Source of the DNA: Polyangium sp. 15x6
GTDB taxonomy: Bacteria; Myxococcota_A; Polyangia; Polyangiales; Polyangiaceae
Direction of reading: 5' to 3'
NCBI RefSeq assembly: GCF_029960785.1
Contig: NZ_JASBQE010000054.1
Span: forward strand, 1 to 64,000
Length of the DNA stretch: 64,000 nt
Position 1 is the first letter of the stretch; the number at the start of each line of letters is the position of its first letter. This document shows, piece after piece, positions 35,001 through 44,136 of this stretch. Both the position numbers and the translations under genes were made by a program. Under the pieces are notes generated by a model, which made no database searches, was not told the origin of the DNA, and saw nothing but the letters and a program-made list of their open reading frames with translations.

Positions 35001-35242
35001 GACGACTCGAAATAGAGCAGATGCGGCACGCCCGAGATTTCGCGCTCGATGGGCGCGAGGACGCTCTCGCTCATCGTGGAGGGCGTCGCGCCGGGGTACA
35101 CGGCCGTCACGTTCACGCTCGGGGGCGCGACGGTCGGGTAGCGCTCGACCGGCAGGCGCCCGAGCGCGAGCACGCCGAGCAAAACGATGAAGAGGGAGAC
35201 GACCCACGCGAAGACCGGGCGCTCGATGAAGAAACGCGGCAT
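32099..35242 (-). CDS. RND multidrug efflux permease (HAE1 type)
   Basis: 1,047 residues, the AcrB/MexB length. Twelve membrane helices with two large periplasmic loops. The proton-relay acidic pair is in GIIVDDAIVVVENVER (about residues 403-418), the second half has GLSAKNAILIVEFA, and the N-terminus is MPRFFIERPVFAWV. It expels hydrophobic compounds by proton motive force. It is 35 bp after the adaptor gene, so one operon. No outer-membrane factor or regulator is adjacent. Confidence 0.95.
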   Translation of the reverse strand: MPRFFIERPVFAWVVSLFIVLLGVLALGRLPVERYPTVAPPSVNVTAVYPGATPSTMSESVLAPIEREISGVPHLLYFESSSDTSGVAQITVTFEPGTDPELAQVAVQNRLRTVEPRLPQMVRQIGLAVESSTSNFLCIVDLRSPDGRYDEQTLGDFLSRGLVEELKRVRGVGSVQVFAAPRALRVWLDPAQLTALEVSVEDVANAIRAQNAQVSPGRVGDAPTVPGQRVTIPLVVRGELETPEEFGAIVLRARPDGSRVLLSDVARIELGAQSYRTSTRTDGSPSAGAGVMLSPGANAVETAALIRARVAELAEGFPDGIEVGIPYDTAPFVRISIEKVFKTFFEAMALVFVVMFVFLQNLRYTLVPAIVAPIALLGTFAVMYATGYSINVLTMFGMVLAIGIIVDDAIVVVENVERIMATERLSPKEATKKAMKEITGAVIGITLVLSAVFIPMAFASGSVGTIYRQFSLSMAVSILLSAFLALSLTPALCATVLKPVSAHHDANRGVFGPFNRGFAWLTERYGRGVGRVVKRSWTALVSLVAIAAGAAWLFRALPGSFLPQEDQGYWISSVALPSDATAERTDQVIRSYEAYVRERPGVRAVVAIQGFGFSGSGPNAALMFTILKDWDARQGATAQGEVQAANERFAGLRDGMMFNVLPPSIDSLGTSSGFAMRLVDRRNQGQARLLAARNQLLAAAAKSHVVQGVYPEGLPDGASVRVEIDRQSAEAFGVSFASINATLSAALGSMYVNDFPNAGRLQQVILQAEPAVRMQLDDVFALPVRNQEGRMVPLSAVATPRWERSPLQLVRYNGYPAMRLSGTAASGFSSGEAMAEMERLVSQLPPGYGVEWTGLSYQERLSGNEAPALLALSLLVVFLVLAALYESWSIPVSVMLVVPLGLLGALLAVKLRGMPNDVFFKVGLITLIGLSAKNAILIVEFAKQLEEEGRGTASAAIEAARLRLRPILMTSLAFTLGVVPLAIASGASAETQRALGTGVLGGMISATVLALVLVPAFYVVVRSVVKRLSPEAAGRRPEAAPAIQPTE

Positions 35243-35277
35243 GATCTCGTTATTCGCTTGCGGGCATGCGCGCCGCG

Positions 35278-36474
35278 TCAGGGGTTGGGTGGCGAGGAGC
35301 TCGGCGCGGCCGTCGCCGCCGGAGCTTCGGAGGGCGCGCTCGGCCGGTTCGGCGGCGGCTTCCAGGTCGAGGGACGCACCGACATGCCGGGCGTGAGCTG
35401 CTCTTGTCCCTCGACGATGACGCGGTCGCCCGGCGCGAGCCCGGCGCGGACGATCTGCTGTCCCTCGACGATGCGACCCGTCGTCACGGAACGCGCCACG
35501 ACGCGGTCGCCGGGGTCGACCACGAGCACGCTCTCCCCGAGCGCGGGATCGTGGAGCACGGCCTGCTGCGGCACCGTGATCGCCTGAGGCTCCCGGCCGA
35601 CGGGGATGCGCGCGCGGACGAACATCCCCGGCAGAAGGTGGAGATCTTTGTTCTCGACGAGCACGCGCAACGTCAGCTCGCTCGTCGACGGGTCGACGTT
35701 CACATCGGTCGAGAGCAGTCGCCCTTGCTCTGCGTAGGGTTCGCCGCGCATCGAGAGCAACGTGACCGGGAGGCCCTGGCTCGTTTCGAGCTCGCCCCGC
35801 GCGAGGCGCTTGCGCAGCTCCTCGTAGCGCATCACCGGCTGACGGATGTCCACGTACACTTGGTCGAGCTGCTGGATCGTGACCATCGGGATCGGATCGG
35901 CGGTCCCCACGAGCGCCCCCTCGGTGACGCGCGAGAGACCGATACGTCCGCTGATGGGGGCCGTGACGGTGGCGTAACGCAGGCTGACCCTGCTCCGCGC
36001 GAGCGAGGCCTCCGCGATGGCGAGGTCGGCCCGCGCGATGTCGACCGTGCTGCGCGCGTTATCGGCCGCCTGGCCCGCGATGGCGCCGCCTGTTTCGAGG
36101 CGCTGCGCGCGCTCGGCCTCCCGCGTCGCGATCGCGAGGGCAGCGCGTTGCCGTTCCGTCGTCGCGGCGGCGCTCGCGACCTCGGCCCGGAAGACCGTGG
36201 GGTCGATGCGATAGAGAGCCTGCCCCGCCTTGACGGTGTCGCCCTCGTTGAAGAGCCGCTCGCGCACGATGCCGGACACGAGCGGCCGGACGTCGGCGAC
36301 CCGCACCGGCACGACGCGGCCTGGAAGGACGTCCTCGAGCACCACGGCGTGCGGCGTCACGGATACGACCGAGACTTCGGGGGGCGGCTGCGGAGGCGGC
36401 GGCGTGCTCGTCTCGGCGGACGCGCAGGCCGTGAGGAGCGCCGCGCACAAAAAGGGGAGACGAAGGTGTCGCAT
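35278..36474 (-). CDS. RND efflux periplasmic adaptor lipoprotein (MexA/AcrA type)
   Basis: 398 residues with lipobox (LLTAC, Cys about 17) and a Pro-rich linker. Family features follow: a VRPLVSGIV...F.EGDTVKAGQ.LYRID lipoyl half, an alpha-helical hairpin, SLRYATVTAPISGRIG, and VDQVYVDI/TVPQQAVL barrel segments. It bridges the RND pump to an outer-membrane channel encoded elsewhere. An Ala/Pro-rich tail of about 30 residues is added at the C-terminus. Confidence 0.94.
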   Translation of the reverse strand: MRHLRLPFLCAALLTACASAETSTPPPPQPPPEVSVVSVTPHAVVLEDVLPGRVVPVRVADVRPLVSGIVRERLFNEGDTVKAGQALYRIDPTVFRAEVASAAATTERQRAALAIATREAERAQRLETGGAIAGQAADNARSTVDIARADLAIAEASLARSRVSLRYATVTAPISGRIGLSRVTEGALVGTADPIPMVTIQQLDQVYVDIRQPVMRYEELRKRLARGELETSQGLPVTLLSMRGEPYAEQGRLLSTDVNVDPSTSELTLRVLVENKDLHLLPGMFVRARIPVGREPQAITVPQQAVLHDPALGESVLVVDPGDRVVARSVTTGRIVEGQQIVRAGLAPGDRVIVEGQEQLTPGMSVRPSTWKPPPNRPSAPSEAPAATAAPSSSPPNP

Positions 36475-37298
36475 GTCGTTGCTCTATCGGTCTTTCGCGG
36501 AGTTTGTCCGAAATGGCCGCCCGACGGACGCGCTGAACGAACGCGCGTGGGCTCCTGCCTGCTCCGATCGCGGAACATCTCCGTGGGGTTCGCGCGCAGA
36601 GGCGGCAATGGTCCGAGGCCCGTGAGCGCCCCGACGTCTCCCGCGCACGGGGTCACGTCAGTACGGGAATTCGCCCTTTTTCACGCCAAAGCGCAACGGG
36701 GGCGCAGCGATGCCGTTCCTTGTCATACCGCCGTGGTGAAGGGAGGGGAACCTCGGAGCCAGAACGAGAGACATGTACGGCTCCTCCATCGTGGCGCCCC
36801 ACATGACCTTCCTTGGCTTACGGATCCATCTCGTTCAAAACGGAGCGAGGGGTACCACGGAACAATATGAGGCGCAAGGGTTCACGGCGAAAAACAAGCT
36901 ATGGGGTAGAACTTCGCGAGCTCGGATTCGAACCCAAAGAGCTGTTTACAACATTTACCTTGACCATGCACCTGACACATGGACCACGCGCCGGTCAGGA
37001 CGAAAGCGGTTCGCCTGCCGGTCATGTTGTACACTCGCCCAAGCCGAGAGGAGGCTCCCGTTGGAGTGGACCAACGATGAAGCACGATTCCCACGGCAAC
37101 GGCCCCGCGCAGCGAGGAGGAGTCCATAGGTAAGGAGCGAGAGAGAGAAGCCGAAATGCTCCGAGGGGTTCGGCTTTGGTGCTGGACCGTTTGTCGAGGA
37201 GCTGCACGATGCGCAGTTCCTCGCGACACCAGGAGCGACCCTACCCACCACGGCAGCGACGCTGACCTCTCCACTGGTAATGTTGGCGCGCTCGTGTG
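36475..37298. other. 824-bp intergenic region, no gene found
   Basis: It separates the RND operon (transcribed leftward from 36,474) from the end of the PucR-type gene (37,299), so its left part should hold the efflux promoter. The only structured element is a degenerate repeat at about 37,180-37,225. Open frames across it lack signals, ribosome sites or motifs. Confidence 0.6.
37180..37225 (-). repeat. Degenerate solitary copy of the dispersed hairpin
   Basis: 37,195-37,207 and 37,211-37,223 form a 13-bp stem with loop GAT; relative to the consensus the arm GAGGAGCTGCAC pairs with GCGCAGTTCCTC by two wobble (G-T / A-C) positions. It is preceded by GCTGGACCGTTTGTCGA, the same flank as the copy at 52,678, but the remaining hairpins are lost. 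Confidence 0.7.
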
Positions 37299-38570
37299 TC
37301 AGGTCGACTGCGCGTCCCGCCCGCTCGATCGCCAGTAAAGCACCTCGAGTGCGACGGCAACGTGCACGCGGTTATGCTCTAGAGGTCGCGGGAGGAGTTC
37401 TTCGGCACGCGCCAGCCGGCGGAGCAGGGTATTGCGGTGGGTGCGGAGGCGCGCCGCTGTGCGGGAGGCGTTGCACCCTTCTTCGAGGAACGTCAGCAGG
37501 GAGCGCCTTAGCTCCGGGCTGGCAGTTTCGAAGTCACCCAGGGTGTACTTGACGAACTGGTCCGCGCCTTCTGGGTCGTGGGTGACCAACGCGACGAGTC
37601 GGACCCTATCGAAGCTGACGATGCGCTGATCGGAACGCAGGCGGGCGACCATGCGCTGGGTGGTGAGGGCGTCGAGGTGGCTCCGACGAAAGCCCTCGAT
37701 TCCGCGACTTCTGGATCCGAGCGCGATGCGGACGCCTGGCAGCGCTCGTGTCGCAGCGCGCAGTCGCTCGAGGTCTGGTTCGGCCGTTTCTGACACCCAG
37801 ACCCACAGCGTCGCCGCGCTGGCCACGACGACCAGGGGCCGCTCCGCGCTGGCGGCGCGGGCCAGGGCGTCGGCCGCGTTTTCGAGGGAGCCGAGGTCGG
37901 ACTCTGTCTCGTCGCTCCAGACGATGGCCGCTCGGTGCGTCTGGTCGAGCTGGTAGCCGAGCCGCTGGGAGGCATTCTGGGGGCTGATGGGCGCGCCGTT
38001 CAGGAGGAGCGCCACGACCTCGCGGCGCTCGGCGTGGGTGCCGCGGGTCAGCTCGTCACGCTCCGCATCCATCTGGGCGGAGATGCTCGCGATCGTCGCG
38101 TCGATGAACGAGGAGATGGAGCGGGCCGAGATATCGAGCAGCTCGCGCAGCTCGTCCGGATCGGAGGTCAGCTCGAAGGCCACCGACATCCACCGGAGCC
38201 AGGCCGCGTTTTGCCCGGTGCGGTAGGCGTGCAGCGAGGACTCGGTCACCCCGCGACGCACGAGGTCGCGGGCGGTGCGGAGCGATTCGGCGTGGAGGTT
38301 GGGCGCGACCGGAGCTCCCGGGTCACGCAGGTTCGCCGCCGCCCAGTGGAGGAGGTTCGCGCGGTTCGTTCTGCGCATGGCCGCCGCGAGCACCGGGTCA
38401 TCGGCGACGACCTTCATGTTCCTGATCGACAGCGTCGCCCTGTCGACCTCCTCGAGCCACTCCGGTGGCGCGTTCAGGGCCATCTCGGCGCCGCGCCGGA
38501 TCAACTCGCGCACACGCTTCGATGGGCGCGGCCACGGCCACGCGACTGGCTCGTCATCCGGAGGGTGCAT
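37299..38570 (-). CDS. PucR/CdaR-type transcriptional regulator
   Basis: 423 residues. The C-terminus has the PucR-type helix-turn-helix: [36 protein letters not shown]. The middle is a GGDEF-like/CdaR regulatory segment ([22 protein letters not shown]) and the N-terminus is helical. Proteins of this class usually activate the neighbouring catabolic or oxidoreductase gene in response to a metabolite. It diverges from the flavin monooxygenase gene across 135 bp, so that gene is its most likely target. Confidence 0.85.
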   Translation of the reverse strand: MHPPDDEPVAWPWPRPSKRVRELIRRGAEMALNAPPEWLEEVDRATLSIRNMKVVADDPVLAAAMRRTNRANLLHWAAANLRDPGAPVAPNLHAESLRTARDLVRRGVTESSLHAYRTGQNAAWLRWMSVAFELTSDPDELRELLDISARSISSFIDATIASISAQMDAERDELTRGTHAERREVVALLLNGAPISPQNASQRLGYQLDQTHRAAIVWSDETESDLGSLENAADALARAASAERPLVVVASAATLWVWVSETAEPDLERLRAATRALPGVRIALGSRSRGIEGFRRSHLDALTTQRMVARLRSDQRIVSFDRVRLVALVTHDPEGADQFVKYTLGDFETASPELRRSLLTFLEEGCNASRTAARLRTHRNTLLRRLARAEELLPRPLEHNRVHVAVALEVLYWRSSGRDAQST

Positions 38571-38650
38571 CCTGCACCAAGCCTAGTGAAGTTTGGTGCG
38601 GTATGCACCTTGCAGCACAAGGGCTTTTTCTCCATGTTCGTGTCGTTGCA

Positions 38651-38681
38651 CCGCCCTGGGCATCGACCCAGGCGGCTTTTT
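38651..38681 (+). terminator. Terminator-like hairpin in the leader of the monooxygenase gene
   Basis: CCTGGG (38,655-38,660), loop CATCGA, CCCAGG (38,667-38,672), extended by CCGCC/GGCGG with one bulge, then CTTTTT at 38,676-38,681. This is the form of an intrinsic terminator but it lies only 25 bp upstream of the gene's start codon, so attenuation or a recombination scar are both possible. Confidence 0.6.
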
Positions 38682-38705
38682 CCCGGCCGAGCCATGGAGC
38701 ACACG

Positions 38706-40223
38706 ATGTCCACGAAGCGCGTCACAGCCGTCCCCGAACACGTCGAGGTGTTGATCGTCGGCGCTGGCATCTCGGGCATCGGCGCGGCCTATTACCTGCA
38801 GAGGGAGCACCCGTCGAAGTCGTACGCGATCCTCGAGGCCCGCGGCGCTCTCGGCGGCACGTGGGATCTATTCCGCTATCCCGGCATCCGCTCCGACTCG
38901 GACCTGCACACGTTCGGCTATGCCTTCAAGCCCTGGGAGAGCGACAAAGCGATCGCCGGTGCGGACGCCATCCTCGCTTACCTGCGCGAGACCGCAGCCG
39001 AGAATGGGATCGATCGCAAGGTCCGATTCCACCACAAGGTGCTCGCCGCAGCCTGGTCCAGCGACGACGCACGGTGGGTGGTCGACATCGAGCGCTCCGA
39101 CACCGGCGAGCGCCTGACGATCACGTGCCGGTGGCTCTTCTGCGCCGGCGGCTACTACCGCTACGACGAGGGATACACGCCTCGGTTCGAGGGCACCGAG
39201 CGATTCGGGGGACGAATCGTCCATCCGCAGCACTGGCCCGAGGACCTCGACTACGCCGGCAAGCGCGTCGTCGTCATCGGAAGCGGCGCGACCGCCGTCA
39301 CCCTGGTGCCGGCCATGGCCGAGACGGCCGCGCACGTGACGATGCTGCAACGCACGCCCACCTATATCCTGCCCCAGCCCTCCGAGGATGCCATTGCAAA
39401 CCTTCTGCGGAGGATCCTCCCTCGAGACCAGGCCTATCGGTTCACGCGGCGGAAGAACATTGCGATGCAGCGCGCGATCTGGCGATTCTGTCAGAGTTAC
39501 CCGCGTACGGCTCGGCGCCTGATCCGGTACATCAACGCAAAGCAGCTTCCGAAGGGGTATCCGGTCGACGAGCACTTCAACCCTCCTTACGACCCGTGGG
39601 ACCAGCGGCTGTGCGCGGTCCCGGACGCGGACCTCTTCAAGGCCATTCGCGGCGGCCGCGCGTCGGTGGTCACCGACGCGATCGAGACCTTCACCGAGCG
39701 GGGCATCGAGCTGAAGTCGGGCCGGGAGCTCGAAGCCGACATCATCGTGACCGCCACCGGGTTGAAGCTCCAGGTGTGCGGCGGCATTGCGCTGACCGTG
39801 GACGGCGCGCCGGTGCACCTCTCGGACAAGGTGGCTTTCAAGGGCATGATGCTCGACGGCGTCCCGAACTTCGCATTCGCCATCGGCTACACCAACTCCT
39901 CCTGGACGCTCAAAATCGGCCTGCTGTGCGAGCACTTCTGCCGCCTGCTCCGGTACATGGACGAACACGGCCACACCATCTGCCGTCCCGAGCCCCGCGA
40001 TCCGACGATGCCGACCCGGCCGTTGCTCGACTTCGCCGCCGGCTACGTGCAGCGGTCGATCCACGAATTGCCACGCCAGGGCGACCGAGCCCCGTGGCTG
40101 ATGTCGATGGACTACCACTCCGACACCAAGCTGTTGCGGGAGGACTCGGTGGAGGACCAGAACCTGCGGTTTTTCTCCCATGTCCGCCCCGCCATCGCGT
40201 CCGAGCCGAAGCTGACGGTATGA
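38706..40223 (+). CDS. Class B flavin monooxygenase (Baeyer-Villiger type)
   Basis: 505 residues from ATG 38,706, preferred over 38,694 because GGAG lies 6 nt upstream. FAD-binding GAGISGIG at about 20-27, the NADPH-binding GSGATAV, and between them the BVMO fingerprint FxGxxxHxxxW read as [11 protein letters not shown]. It should insert oxygen into ketones or oxidise heteroatoms using NADPH and O2. A truncated SDR gene follows 28 bp downstream, the usual alcohol-to-ketone partner of such enzymes, and a PucR-type regulator diverges upstream. Confidence 0.92.
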   Translation: MSTKRVTAVPEHVEVLIVGAGISGIGAAYYLQREHPSKSYAILEARGALGGTWDLFRYPGIRSDSDLHTFGYAFKPWESDKAIAGADAILAYLRETAAENGIDRKVRFHHKVLAAAWSSDDARWVVDIERSDTGERLTITCRWLFCAGGYYRYDEGYTPRFEGTERFGGRIVHPQHWPEDLDYAGKRVVVIGSGATAVTLVPAMAETAAHVTMLQRTPTYILPQPSEDAIANLLRRILPRDQAYRFTRRKNIAMQRAIWRFCQSYPRTARRLIRYINAKQLPKGYPVDEHFNPPYDPWDQRLCAVPDADLFKAIRGGRASVVTDAIETFTERGIELKSGRELEADIIVTATGLKLQVCGGIALTVDGAPVHLSDKVAFKGMMLDGVPNFAFAIGYTNSSWTLKIGLLCEHFCRLLRYMDEHGHTICRPEPRDPTMPTRPLLDFAAGYVQRSIHELPRQGDRAPWLMSMDYHSDTKLLREDSVEDQNLRFFSHVRPAIASEPKLTV

Positions 40224-40251
40224 GCATCCTGCAATCCATGGGAGAAACGAG

Positions 40252-40563
40252 ATGAGCACCCTCCGCGGCAAGGTCGCCGTCGTGACCGGCGCAGGCTCCG
40301 GCATTGGCCACGCGCTCGCCATCGAGCTCGCGAAGCGCGGCGCACGCCTCGCGCTGTCCGACGTGAACGAAGCCGGGCTCGCCGAGACGGTCGAGAAGGT
40401 CACCTCGCTGCACGCCGAGGTCCACGCGGCTCTTCTCGACGTCAGCAACCGCGACGCGTTCGGCGCGTACGCCAGGGAGCTCGCGCGCGCGCGCCTCCGC
40501 CCCCGCCTCGTGCACGCGCTCCCGCTTCCGCTCCCGTCCCCCCTCGACTACCTTCCCGCCTGA
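40252..40563 (+). pseudogene. SDR gene truncated after about 78 codons
   Basis: Residues 1-78 are a normal SDR N-terminus: TGAGSGIG nucleotide-binding loop, ALSDVNEAGL and LLDVSNRDAF. After AYARELA (about 40,487) the sequence becomes a Leu/Pro/Arg run with no SDR features, and the catalytic YxxxK half is missing. The stop overlaps the next start as TGATG. It appears to mark the right junction of the accessory block, where the 3' part was deleted or replaced by the promoter region of the TPR gene. Confidence 0.8.
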
Positions 40564-41981
40564 TGCAGCCGCTCTCCTCCGACGCCCTCCGCGAGGCCCT
40601 CTTCGACGCTGTCGACGAAGGCGACCTCGACCGCCTCTCCTCCCTCTGCGAGGCGCACGAGCAAGCCATCTGCGACGCCTTCCCCGGCTGGCGCACCGTC
40701 CCCGAGCCGTATCGCGAAGGCCCCCGGCTGCGTTGGTACATCCAGGGCATGACCTCCGTCGCCCAGCACATGGCCGCCATGCGAGGCCGCCCCGAACTCT
40801 TCGCCGCCCTCACCACCGTCCCCGAGGACACCCAGGCCCTCCTCCGGCGCCTCGAACAGGCCCTGGCCGACATCGACGCCCTCACCGCCGAGGGCCGTTA
40901 TGCCGAGGCCGAAGCCAAGGCCCGCGCCGCCCTCGCCGAGGCCTCTGGCCACAAGAGCGGCCATCAGGCCATGCTCACGGGCCGCCTCGGCGAGTGCCTC
41001 TTCCACACCGGCCGCGTCGCCGAGGCCCGCGCCCCCTTCGAGCAGACCCTCGCCCTCTGTGAAGAGTCGGGCGACGACCAGGGCGCCCTCGCTGCCCTCT
41101 TCTCCCTCTTCGAGGTCCGCCGCTACCTCGGCGACATAGCCGAGGCTGCCGCCACCGCCGAGCGAATCGCCTCCGTCCTCGACCGACTCGCCGACGCCGA
41201 CGAGGCTCGCGCCTTCCGCCGCCGCGCCGAGCGCGTCCGGGCCGGCGAGCCGCGGTGCCGCGTCGTCGCCCTCGTCGACGGCAAGCCCGCCGAGATCGAC
41301 GAGCTCGGCGGCCTCCAGGGCTCCGTCCAGTTCATCTACGAGCGCAACCGCCCCGAGCTCCGTGCCGCGTCCATCGCCACCGAGGAAGGCGAGCGCCTCG
41401 GCGCCGCCGGTGAGTTCGTCCGCGCCCTCGAAGCCTTCCGCCGCGCCGCCGTCGCCGATCGACACGACCCCTCACCGGTCTACCAGGCCGGCGTCACGTG
41501 CCTCTTCATGGGCCGCGCGACCGAGGCCGCGGAGCTCTTCCGCAAAACCGAAGAACTCGCCCCCGGCTGGTTCCGCTGCCGCGCCTACCGCTACCTCGCC
41601 GAGCGGGTTTCCGCCGGCACCCTCGACCCGGGCCTCTTCGCCGTGGTCACCGAGTTCGATCGCCCCGACCTCGACCCCACCGAAAAAATCCGCCGCGCCC
41701 GCGAGGCCCTCGCGAAGACCGACCTCGGTTTGCTCCACGTCGCCCTCGGCGACGCCCTCGCGGCGCAGCGCAAATCCCTCGAAGCGCGCGCTGCCTATCG
41801 CCGCGGCCTCGACATCGCCGAGGAGCCCGACGTCCGCACCCAGCTCCTCGTCAAGCTCGGCAACCTCGTCGACGATCCGGCCGAGCGCATTCGCCTCTAC
41901 CGCGACGCCATCGACCTCGACGGAAACCTCCTCTTCGCCGCCGTCGCCCGCCTCTCGCTCGCCTCGCTTCCTTCGGCCTGA
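40563..41981 (+). CDS. TPR-rich soluble protein
   Basis: 472 residues, no signal peptide. An N-terminal helical region is followed by tandem tetratricopeptide-like helices (ALAEASGHKSGHQAMLTGRLGECLFHTGRVAEARAPFEQ style, then GEFVRALEAFRRAAVAD and ATEAAELFRKTEELAP). No catalytic domain. It may be a scaffold or repeat regulator. Its own promoter is probably lost or borrowed, since the start overlaps the truncated SDR. Codons are strongly C-ending, more so than in the preceding block. Confidence 0.8.
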   Translation: MQPLSSDALREALFDAVDEGDLDRLSSLCEAHEQAICDAFPGWRTVPEPYREGPRLRWYIQGMTSVAQHMAAMRGRPELFAALTTVPEDTQALLRRLEQALADIDALTAEGRYAEAEAKARAALAEASGHKSGHQAMLTGRLGECLFHTGRVAEARAPFEQTLALCEESGDDQGALAALFSLFEVRRYLGDIAEAAATAERIASVLDRLADADEARAFRRRAERVRAGEPRCRVVALVDGKPAEIDELGGLQGSVQFIYERNRPELRAASIATEEGERLGAAGEFVRALEAFRRAAVADRHDPSPVYQAGVTCLFMGRATEAAELFRKTEELAPGWFRCRAYRYLAERVSAGTLDPGLFAVVTEFDRPDLDPTEKIRRAREALAKTDLGLLHVALGDALAAQRKSLEARAAYRRGLDIAEEPDVRTQLLVKLGNLVDDPAERIRLYRDAIDLDGNLLFAAVARLSLASLPSA

Positions 41982-42165
41982 CCCCTGAAAGATCCCGCCC
42001 CCGAACGGCGTTTGTCGTTCAACGCTCGGGGCCGCCCTTCGCCCCGAACCCCACGCTCGCCGCCGTCGAATTTCTCGCAAAACTTTTTTCGCCGGCCGCT
42101 GTCACAGAAGAACCACCCGCCCCGATACCCGGGTTGAACCGCTCGTTCTGCCAGAGGAGGTTACG

Positions 42166-42825
42166 ATGCTCACCATCAAGGGTCTCGCCGTTCGTTTTGC
42201 CCTCGGTCTCGCTGCCCTCGCCGCCATTCCGGCCGTCTCGAACGACGCGGCGGCTTGCGGCGACGTCTTCATCCCCGAGATCGACCACCGCATCCAGGGC
42301 CTCGCGAGCGCCGAGAAGACCATGCGTGACGGCAAGATCGTGGCCTCGGCCCAGTCGATCGTGCGCATGTTCCCCGAGATCCGCAGCATCAACCCGGGCA
42401 AGGACGGCATGCTCCAGCGCGCGCAGCGCACCCTCGCCGTCGCCCTCGTCCGCGCCGACGGCGGCATCGACCTCGACCCGACCTGGCGCGGCAAGACGCC
42501 CGAGCAGCGCGCCAAGAACGTCGCCTGGGCCGTCGCGGCGCTCGAGCGGCTCCGCGAGCAGCGCAAGAACGATCCTTCCGTCGACACGGATCTCGGCGAG
42601 GCGCTCGCCAAGGTCGACGGACGCAAGGACGAGGCGCGCAGCTTGCTCCAGGGCCTCGCCGACCGCGACCTCATGGCCACGCCGCAGGGCTACGCCGCCC
42701 TTGGCCGCCTCCAGCACGAGGCGGGCAACCAGACCGCCCGCGACGCCGCCGTCCAGCGCTGCAACACGATGGCCAAGGACAGCGCGATCTGCCAGGTCCC
42801 CACGAGCCAGGGAGGCCAGAGCTAG
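42166..42825 (+). CDS. Secreted helical repeat protein
   Basis: 219 residues with a signal peptide (cleavage near NDAAACG) and a strong AGGAGG 6 nt before ATG 42,166. The mature region is helical with TPR-like spacing (AQRTLAVALVRADGG, LGEALAKVDGRKDEARSLLQGL, TARDAAVQRCNTM). It is followed 21 bp later by the four-heme cytochrome lipoprotein gene, so the two are likely co-expressed in the periplasm. Function unknown. Confidence 0.8.
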   Translation: MLTIKGLAVRFALGLAALAAIPAVSNDAAACGDVFIPEIDHRIQGLASAEKTMRDGKIVASAQSIVRMFPEIRSINPGKDGMLQRAQRTLAVALVRADGGIDLDPTWRGKTPEQRAKNVAWAVAALERLREQRKNDPSVDTDLGEALAKVDGRKDEARSLLQGLADRDLMATPQGYAALGRLQHEAGNQTARDAAVQRCNTMAKDSAICQVPTSQGGQS

Positions 42826-42846
42826 CCGCTCGAAAGGATTTCATCC

Positions 42847-44109
42847 GTGCCCCGCGCGCTCGTCCTTGTCGTCGGTCTGGTCCTCCTCCTCCTTGGCTGT
42901 CGCAAGGACGAGCGCGCGGAGGCACCTCCGCCCGCTCCCTCCGCGAGCACGACCACGCTCGCGCAAGCCCAAGCCCCCGAACCGCCGCCCGGCGATCCCG
43001 CAAAGGGAAAAACCCTCGTCGCCAAGTTCGAGTGCAACCGCTGCCACGAGGGCACCGGCCTCGAACAACCCAAGCTCGATCAGGATTGCGTCCGCTGCCA
43101 CCAGGAGATTCACGCCGGCACGTACCAGGCCTCGGCGAGCACGCTCTCGAAGTGGCAAAAGACCATCGTCCATTTCCGCGAGACCCCGTCGCTCGCGAAC
43201 CTCGGCGGCCGATTGCGTCGCGGCTTCATCGAGAAGTTCCTGCTCGAGCCGCACGACGTCCGCCCGCACCTCGATACGACGATGCCGCGCCTCGAGATCA
43301 CCCTGGAGGAGGCGCGTGACGTCGCCGCGTGGCTCACGTCCACGGCGACGCCGGCCCCGGCAGTCGCGCTCGAAGGCGCGAGCATCGAGAAGGGAAGCGC
43401 GCTCTTCGAGGCGAAGGGCTGTCGCCAGTGCCACGAATACACCGGCGCCCCGCGCGCCGCGCTCCCGGCCGGCGTGGCCGACCTCGAAGGGAAAGGCGAG
43501 CGCATGGCCCGCGCGCTCGCGCCGGATCTGCGGTACGTCCGCGATCGCATGGCCCCCGGCGAGCTCGTCCGCTGGCTCGCCGACCCGAAGGCGCAAAAGC
43601 CCGACACGCTCATGCCGAAGACGCCGCTCTCGCCCGACGAGGAGCGCGACCTCGCGGCCTTCCTCCTGCGCGCCGATCTCGCCCCGAAGATCGCCAAGAT
43701 CATTCCGCCGCGCTTGCCCGTGCTCGACCGCAAGGTGACGTACGAGGAGGTCAGCCGCCGCGTCTTCCGCAACACCTGCTGGCATTGCCACGCCGAACCC
43801 GATTACGCGATCGGCGACGGCGGACCGGGAAACACGGGCGGCTTCGGCTATCGGCCCCGCGGCCTGAACCTCGCCGAATACGAGGGCATCCAGGCCGGCT
43901 ACGTCGACGACAAGGGCGAGCGCCGCAGCATCTTCTCGCCGATGCCCGACGGCACGCCGCGCCTCGTGTATGCCATGCTCGCCCGGTATCGCGAGGAGGC
44001 AGGACAAACCGACCCGGTCGTCCGCGGAATGCCACTCGCGCTGCCGCCCGTCACGCCCGAGGACATCCAGCTCGTCGAGACCTGGATCGCGCAGGGCAGG
44101 CCGCAATGA
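42847..44109 (+). CDS. Four-heme c-type cytochrome lipoprotein
   Basis: 420 residues from GTG 42,847, with lipobox LLLLGC (about 13-18). Four CxxCH heme-attachment sites: CNRCH, CVRCH, CRQCH and CWHCH. Met axial-ligand candidates occur in MPRLEIT, LMPKTP and FSPMPDGTP. Two sites fall in an N-terminal cytochrome unit and two in separate later domains. It should carry electrons in the periplasm or on the outer membrane. Confidence 0.9.
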   Translation: MPRALVLVVGLVLLLLGCRKDERAEAPPPAPSASTTTLAQAQAPEPPPGDPAKGKTLVAKFECNRCHEGTGLEQPKLDQDCVRCHQEIHAGTYQASASTLSKWQKTIVHFRETPSLANLGGRLRRGFIEKFLLEPHDVRPHLDTTMPRLEITLEEARDVAAWLTSTATPAPAVALEGASIEKGSALFEAKGCRQCHEYTGAPRAALPAGVADLEGKGERMARALAPDLRYVRDRMAPGELVRWLADPKAQKPDTLMPKTPLSPDEERDLAAFLLRADLAPKIAKIIPPRLPVLDRKVTYEEVSRRVFRNTCWHCHAEPDYAIGDGGPGNTGGFGYRPRGLNLAEYEGIQAGYVDDKGERRSIFSPMPDGTPRLVYAMLARYREEAGQTDPVVRGMPLALPPVTPEDIQLVETWIAQGRPQ

Positions 44110-44136
44110 TCCCTCGATTGCGAGACGTGGGGGCGC

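Noticed and set aside
36905-36950. tRNA T-arm-like GGATTCGAACC on the minus strand
   Set aside because: The stem pairs poorly and no acceptor stem, anticodon arm or CCA fits around it.
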